A stretch of 46,464 nt of DNA. It comes from Rhodothermales bacterium (GTDB lineage Bacteria > Bacteroidota > Rhodothermia > Rhodothermales > JABDKH01). Below are positions 42,259-46,464 of this stretch, piece by piece. Below the pieces are notes generated by a model. That model had not been told where the DNA came from and did no database searches. It saw only the letters and a list, made by a program, of their open reading frames with translations. Both the position numbers and the translations under genes were made by a program. Every line of letters begins with the position of its first letter. Position 1 is the first letter of the stretch. The stretch is from NCBI GenBank assembly GCA_013002165.1, contig JABDKO010000175.1, forward strand, positions 1 to 46,464, given 5' to 3'.

Positions 42259-44589
42259 ATGAAATCCATATTCGCAGTGATATCATTCACGATTCTAACA
42301 GCCGGTAGTGCAGCCGGGCAGTACGCCCTCCAGTTCGGTGCTTCGGTCGCCGTCGATGGCGATCAGATAATGGTTGCGGAGGGGCGAAACCTGCTTCAAC
42401 CGGGTAAAGTCTTCATCTATAGTTTTGGAGATGATACCTGGAACGAAACGGCATCACTTTCTGCGTCTGATCCGGGCGACGATGGGGACGGTTTCGGACG
42501 AGCGATGTCAGCATTCGATGGCACACTCGTAGTCGGAGCACCGCAGAAGGGATCTGCCTACATCTTCGAATACGATGGTGGACTTTGGACTGAAAAGAAC
42601 ATCTTGTCCGAAGATAATCAGGGATTCGGCGGGGCGGTCTCTGTGTCGGGAGATCATTTGGCGGTCGGTGCAGCAGTTCCGCGCGGAGGATCGGGGAAGG
42701 TACACATGTATCGGCGTTCAGAAGATAGCGACTGGGACTATGCAGGCTCTCTTTCGGGTACCGGTGAAAACGACGGATTCGGAAGCGTGGTCGTCGTCCA
42801 GAATAATAACCTGGCTATAGCGGCACCGACTGCGAATGGAAGGACGGGTGCGGTCTACACCTATCAATACAGTCAAGAGAAGGGGAGATGGGAACTCTCG
42901 GATTCGCTTCAATTCAGGGGCCTCGATGAGCGCGACAGTTTTGGTTCAGCCCTTTACCTGGCTGGTGACCATCTGATAGTCGGCGCGCCTGGCTACGAGA
43001 ACGGCGTGGGTGCCGTTGCGGTCTATCGCTTGATGGACGGTACATGGGAGTTTGAAAAAAGACTGTCACCATTTGATGCTCGTGGTGGTGAGCAATTTGG
43101 CGCCTCCCTCGCGTTTGCACACGGCTCGCTCCTGGTAGGAGCTCCCGGTTATGACGCCAGATCAGGAAATGTCTATGTGTTTGAAACCAGTATGGAAACG
43201 GGAAGAATGAGCGGCGTCCAACAGATAGCGCCTGCCAATCTCGAATTCCGAAGTTCGTATGGCACGTCGCTGGCGGCGAACGACGCTGTAGCGGCAATTG
43301 GTGCCGTCGGGCACGATAATTTTGAAGGGGGCGCTTTTCTGGTCAATGGAGAAATGTGGGCTGATGCTGAACTGGTTGTGAATAACACGGGTGAGTTCGC
43401 TTCGCTGGTTGGCGAAGAAGTCAAATGTGAGGACGGCGCTGCAGCATCATTTGGTTGCAGTGACGTAGATATGTTGTCCTTCCTTGCACGGGAAGACGTC
43501 GGGGCCGACCGGGGGATTCAGATGAGTGACGTCTGGGGATGGACAGACCCGCAGACTGGCAGTGAATATGCCATTGTTGGTCGGACGGATGGAACATCAT
43601 TTATTGATTTGTCCGATCCATACAACCCCGTCTATTTAGGTGACTTGCCCAAAACGGCTACTGCAAACCAGAGTCTATGGCGAGACATCAAGGTCTATCG
43701 CGATCATGCATTTATAGTAGCGGATGGTGCCGGTGCCCACCACCTGCAGATATTTGATCTCAAACAGTTGAGAGGACTGACTGATTTACCGAAACAGTTC
43801 GAGGAAACTGCTATCTACAAAGGCGTCTATAGCTCGCACAATATTGCAATCAACGAAGAGACCGGCTTTGCATATGCTGTTGGCAGTGACTCTGGTGGAG
43901 AAACCTGCGGTGGTGCACTGCACATGATTGATGTGAGAGATCCGGCAAATCCAAAGTTCGCCGGTTGTTTTAACGATCCTCGAACGGGTAGAAATGGATC
44001 AGGCGCTACCCATGATACGCAGTGCGTGACGTACCGCGGTCCCGATTCCAGATACACCGGAAGGGAGATTTGTCTGTCATCAAATGGTACGGCGCTATCT
44101 ATCGCAGACGTGACCGACAAAGAGAATCCTGTTGCGATTTCAATCGCGGAATACCCCAATGTTGCCTACACCCATCAAGGTTGGCTTACGGAGGATCATC
44201 GGTACTTCTATCTGAATGATGAGGGCGACGAAGTTTCAGGATTAGTAGACGCTACGCGGACGGTCATTTTTGATCTTACAGAACTTGACGATCCGACGGT
44301 AGCTGGCGAATACAAGGCCGACAATAACGCTATTGATCACAACCTTTACGTGAAAGGGGATCTGATGTACCAGGCCAACTATTCGGCAGGCCTCCGGATC
44401 ATCGATATCAAGGACCCGGTCAATCCGAAGGAGGTGGCGTTTTTTGATACTGTCCCGTACGGCAAGAATGACAACTCGCCCGTTCTCGGAGCATGGAGTA
44501 CCTATCCGTATTTTGAAAGTGGTGTTATCGTTGTGACATCAGGCCGCGAAGGGGTTTTCTTCCTCAAGAAGAAGGAGGTCGAGCTGTAG
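42259..44589 (+). CDS. Secreted FG-GAP / choice-of-anchor B protein
   Basis: 776 residues with a signal peptide (MKSIFAVISFTILTAGSAAG). Residues about 20-365 are seven beta-propeller-type FG-GAP-like repeats of about 50 residues, each with FGxAxxxxGxxLxVGAPxxxxxGxVYVY. From about 385 to the end is the choice-of-anchor B region with LVIVD-type repeats (IDLSDPYNPVYLGDL, IDVRDPANPKFAGCF, IIDIKDPVNPKEVAFFDT) and conserved SHNI and DHNLY motifs. Such proteins are exported surface or extracellular proteins of marine Bacteroidota-type bacteria with unknown function. No C-terminal sorting domain is seen. A strong terminator follows. Confidence 0.88.
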   Translation: MKSIFAVISFTILTAGSAAGQYALQFGASVAVDGDQIMVAEGRNLLQPGKVFIYSFGDDTWNETASLSASDPGDDGDGFGRAMSAFDGTLVVGAPQKGSAYIFEYDGGLWTEKNILSEDNQGFGGAVSVSGDHLAVGAAVPRGGSGKVHMYRRSEDSDWDYAGSLSGTGENDGFGSVVVVQNNNLAIAAPTANGRTGAVYTYQYSQEKGRWELSDSLQFRGLDERDSFGSALYLAGDHLIVGAPGYENGVGAVAVYRLMDGTWEFEKRLSPFDARGGEQFGASLAFAHGSLLVGAPGYDARSGNVYVFETSMETGRMSGVQQIAPANLEFRSSYGTSLAANDAVAAIGAVGHDNFEGGAFLVNGEMWADAELVVNNTGEFASLVGEEVKCEDGAAASFGCSDVDMLSFLAREDVGADRGIQMSDVWGWTDPQTGSEYAIVGRTDGTSFIDLSDPYNPVYLGDLPKTATANQSLWRDIKVYRDHAFIVADGAGAHHLQIFDLKQLRGLTDLPKQFEETAIYKGVYSSHNIAINEETGFAYAVGSDSGGETCGGALHMIDVRDPANPKFAGCFNDPRTGRNGSGATHDTQCVTYRGPDSRYTGREICLSSNGTALSIADVTDKENPVAISIAEYPNVAYTHQGWLTEDHRYFYLNDEGDEVSGLVDATRTVIFDLTELDDPTVAGEYKADNNAIDHNLYVKGDLMYQANYSAGLRIIDIKDPVNPKEVAFFDTVPYGKNDNSPVLGAWSTYPYFESGVIVVTSGREGVFFLKKKEVEL

Positions 44590-44633
44590 GTAATCGCGCT
44601 CCTCTCAGGTGTGGGACGGACCGCTCAAAACGA

Positions 44634-44666
44634 AAATGGGACTCACCCGGCGGGTGAGTCCCATTT
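44634..44666. terminator. Bidirectional terminator between convergent genes
   Basis: A perfect 15-bp stem AAATGGGACTCACCC (44634-44648) with its complement at 44652-44666 and a three-base loop. It serves both the rightward choice-of-anchor-B gene and the leftward adenylation gene, which end on either side. Confidence 0.93.
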
Positions 44667-44686
44667 CAATTTAATAGCTGTTTGGA

Positions 44687-46237
44687 TCACGCAGACAGTT
44701 TCAACTTCTGGTAGTCAATCTTGTCCGTCGATGTCTTGGGCAATTCTGGTTGGTAGTCAAACTTGTCCGGTATCATGTATAACGGCAAGTTCTTTGAACA
44801 GAACTGCTTCATGGCGATCAATCCAATACGCTCTCCATCATTCGTGCTTACGAATGCTGTAATTCGAACGCCATTGGCCTCATCAGGAATAGCGACGATC
44901 GCAGCTTCCGCTACATTTTCATGCCGGTACAAAGCGGCCTCGATTTCACCGAGTTCAACCCGGTATCCGCGACGCTTGACCATCCGGTCACGACGTCCGA
45001 CGAAAATGTAGGCACCATCCTCTCGTTCGATAACTACGTCGCCCGTCTTGTACCAGCGCGCGCCGTCCTCGTCAACGTAAAATGCAGTCTCCGTTCTGTC
45101 AGGCAAATTCCAGTAGCCCTGCAGAACAGATCCACCGGTTACATACAACTCGCCCTCTTTCCCGCGTGTAACCTCGTTGTCATCAAAATCCATCGCCTTT
45201 GTTCGGTCGCCGGAACATGGAAAGCCGATAGGGAATGGATCCCGTTGATCTTCGGGGATTGCATCGGGTATCTCGTAGTACGTGCAGACATTGGTTTCTG
45301 TCGGACCGTACAAATTGAAATACCGTGGATGTGGCCACGCTTCTTTTACAGCACGAAGGTGCTTGATCGGGAAAACTTCTCCAGCGAAGTTCACGATCCT
45401 GATCTTCGAGAAGTCATAGTTGTCGAGCTTGCCAAATTCTACCAGCAGGCGCAGGATCGACGGGGTAGAGTACCACATCGTTATCCCTGTTTCTGCAATA
45501 ACCTGTGCAAGTCCGATCGGTTGCTTGCCCAGATCCTCACCAATAAGGACGAGAGTACCGGCATGCATGATCGGGACATATATGTCCAGGATTGACAGGT
45601 CGAAGTGAAAGGACGCATGCGAAGATACTTTGTCATCCGGTGTCGGCTTGAATTCCTCCGAACACCAGTCAACGAAGGCAAGCGAACTACTGTGAGTATG
45701 AATCACTCCTTTTGGTTTACCGGTCGATCCCGATGTGTACAGGATATAAGAAAGCTCCTGATCGTCAGCGATAATTTCAGCAGACCTATTGTCACGCTCA
45801 AATTTCGTTTCGACCAGAACGGCATCGATCCCAAGTGAATCGATATGTCCTATATCCGTAACGTTACCCAGTCCTCCTTCATATTCGCCGAGCAGACCAT
45901 CCAGCAAATCACGTGAGACCACGATCGCTTGGACGGTACAGTCGTTGAAGATAAAGGCGTTCCGGGCAGGAGGGGCTGTGTAGTCTACAGGTACATAACC
46001 GCCGCCGGCTTTCATTATTCCGAAAAGTGCGGCAACGGATGCAACGCTCTTCGGAGCATAGATACCTACGCGGTCCCCTTTGACGATACCGGCAGATCCA
46101 AGCATCTCCGCTATCTCGTCAGAGATGGCATCGAGCTGTCGGTACGAAACTTCATTGTTCCGTACCGGATCTACAACAGCAATATTATCCGGAAACTGTC
46201 TGGCCGAATTAACCAGTAGTTCGTGCAGCGTGCGCAT
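44687..46237 (-). CDS. Stand-alone amino-acid adenylation (NRPS A-domain) enzyme
   Basis: 516 residues with the full adenylation set: A3 ILYTSGSTGKPKG (166-178), A4 with FD at 212-213 (HFDLSILDIY), A5 NLYGPTE, A7 YKTGDV, A8 RRGYRVELGEIE and the A10 lysine in TSTDKIDY. The A4 aspartate, which holds the substrate amino group in amino-acid-activating domains, is kept, so the substrate is probably an amino acid, rather than an aryl or fatty acid. DltA-like D-alanine ligation and L-prolyl/aminoacyl-carrier loading are both possible. Its start shares one base with the stop of the upstream carrier protein, so the two are coupled and the carrier is its likely acceptor. Confidence 0.9.
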   Translation of the reverse strand: MRTLHELLVNSARQFPDNIAVVDPVRNNEVSYRQLDAISDEIAEMLGSAGIVKGDRVGIYAPKSVASVAALFGIMKAGGGYVPVDYTAPPARNAFIFNDCTVQAIVVSRDLLDGLLGEYEGGLGNVTDIGHIDSLGIDAVLVETKFERDNRSAEIIADDQELSYILYTSGSTGKPKGVIHTHSSSLAFVDWCSEEFKPTPDDKVSSHASFHFDLSILDIYVPIMHAGTLVLIGEDLGKQPIGLAQVIAETGITMWYSTPSILRLLVEFGKLDNYDFSKIRIVNFAGEVFPIKHLRAVKEAWPHPRYFNLYGPTETNVCTYYEIPDAIPEDQRDPFPIGFPCSGDRTKAMDFDDNEVTRGKEGELYVTGGSVLQGYWNLPDRTETAFYVDEDGARWYKTGDVVIEREDGAYIFVGRRDRMVKRRGYRVELGEIEAALYRHENVAEAAIVAIPDEANGVRITAFVSTNDGERIGLIAMKQFCSKNLPLYMIPDKFDYQPELPKTSTDKIDYQKLKLSA

Positions 46238-46464
46238 TAGCTCATTTTGTCTTGAACAGTGTCAGCGATATCAGAAAGCGAGTCGAAGTAGTCGGCACTC
46301 ATTTCGTGAGCTGCGAATTCTACTCCAAACTTTTCTTCCAGGAACGCGACGAGCGTAACTGTCGAAATTGAATCGAGGATGCCGCCGGTGATAAGCGGGG
46401 TATCTTCAGTAAGTGATGAGGGATCTTCTCCGGGAAGAAGTTTTTCGAGGATGTGGTCCTTGAC
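46237..46464 (-). CDS. Acyl/peptidyl carrier protein (N-terminus beyond the window)
   Basis: 75 residues are visible, ending at TAA 46237-46239, which overlaps the adenylation gene start (TAATG). The carrier signature GGILDSISTVTLVAFLEEKFGVEF includes the phosphopantetheine-attachment serine in the DS pair; the C-terminal helix (YFDSLSDIADTVQDKM) is typical of stand-alone carriers such as DltC or free PCPs. It should accept the aminoacyl group made by the downstream enzyme. The upstream genes of this pathway are outside the window. Confidence 0.88.
   Translation of the reverse strand, partial: VKDHILEKLLPGEDPSSLTEDTPLITGGILDSISTVTLVAFLEEKFGVEFAAHEMSADYFDSLSDIADTVQDKMS

Overview
The window reads as a piece of chromosome from a free-living, Gram-negative, flagellated bacterium. 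It has lipoproteins with lipoboxes, MreB/MreC, LPS-type export genes, FliA/FlgM and mixed ATG/GTG starts with patchy Shine-Dalgarno sites. BrxA-type bacilliredoxin, a YtxH protein, HslUV, a choice-of-anchor-B secreted protein and a secreted S10 peptidase together suggest the Bacteroidota/Rhodothermota/Balneolota side of the tree. That placement is an inference from gene content only. No rRNA, tRNA, CRISPR array, insertion sequence, integrase or phage gene was found; this is core and metabolic chromosome rather than a mobile island.

Layout. 1-4000 is a flagellar-regulation patch: sigma-28 FliA (partial), a small membrane protein, a sigma-54-dependent response regulator of the FlrC/FleR type and a FlgM-like anti-sigma factor, with a lone trpF in the middle. 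4000-11400 holds housekeeping genes: a TPR protein, rplU-rpmA, an FAH-family hydrolase, lysA, threonine aldolase, greA, an NlpC/P60 lipoprotein, YtxH and bacilliredoxin. 11400-15470 is a three-gene envelope-polysaccharide operon (Wzx-like flippase, polytopic GT-C-like protein, FemAB/GNAT-like transferase). 15700-24490 is a long minus-strand series: ldcA-purN-purH-mreB-mreC-dacB(PBP4)-hslV-hslU. mreD, PBP2 and rodA are absent after mreC.

24570-36770 is the most interesting part. After a WbqC-like gene come a GntR/UTRA regulator, a mobA-like gene, a fused 16-cysteine ferredoxin/NrfD membrane subunit, a 1011-residue Mo-bis-MGD oxidoreductase without a Tat signal, and a TorD-like chaperone. Meeting it tail to tail is an operon of two YeeE/YedE sulfur transporters, a persulfide dioxygenase with rhodanese domains, and a SulP/STAS anion transporter. 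Together these look like a cytoplasmic route from sulfane sulfur to sulfite to sulfate: import by YeeE, oxidation to sulfite by the persulfide dioxygenase, oxidation to sulfate by a SoeABC-like complex feeding quinone, and movement of the product by SulP. A shared 10-bp word (ATGACAWGTA) lies upstream of gntR, of the Fe-S/NrfD gene and of the YeeE operon. At the second of these it runs into a perfect inverted repeat covering the -10 box, so a single regulator may control both operons.

37050-42160 holds a single-domain PAS protein, then a secreted degradation group (S10 serine carboxypeptidase, zinc-ribbon membrane protein, TPR lipoprotein, amidohydrolase lipoprotein). 42259-44589 is a secreted FG-GAP/choice-of-anchor-B protein. 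44687 to the end is a stand-alone amino-acid adenylation enzyme and its acyl carrier protein, the visible end of a pathway that continues past the window.
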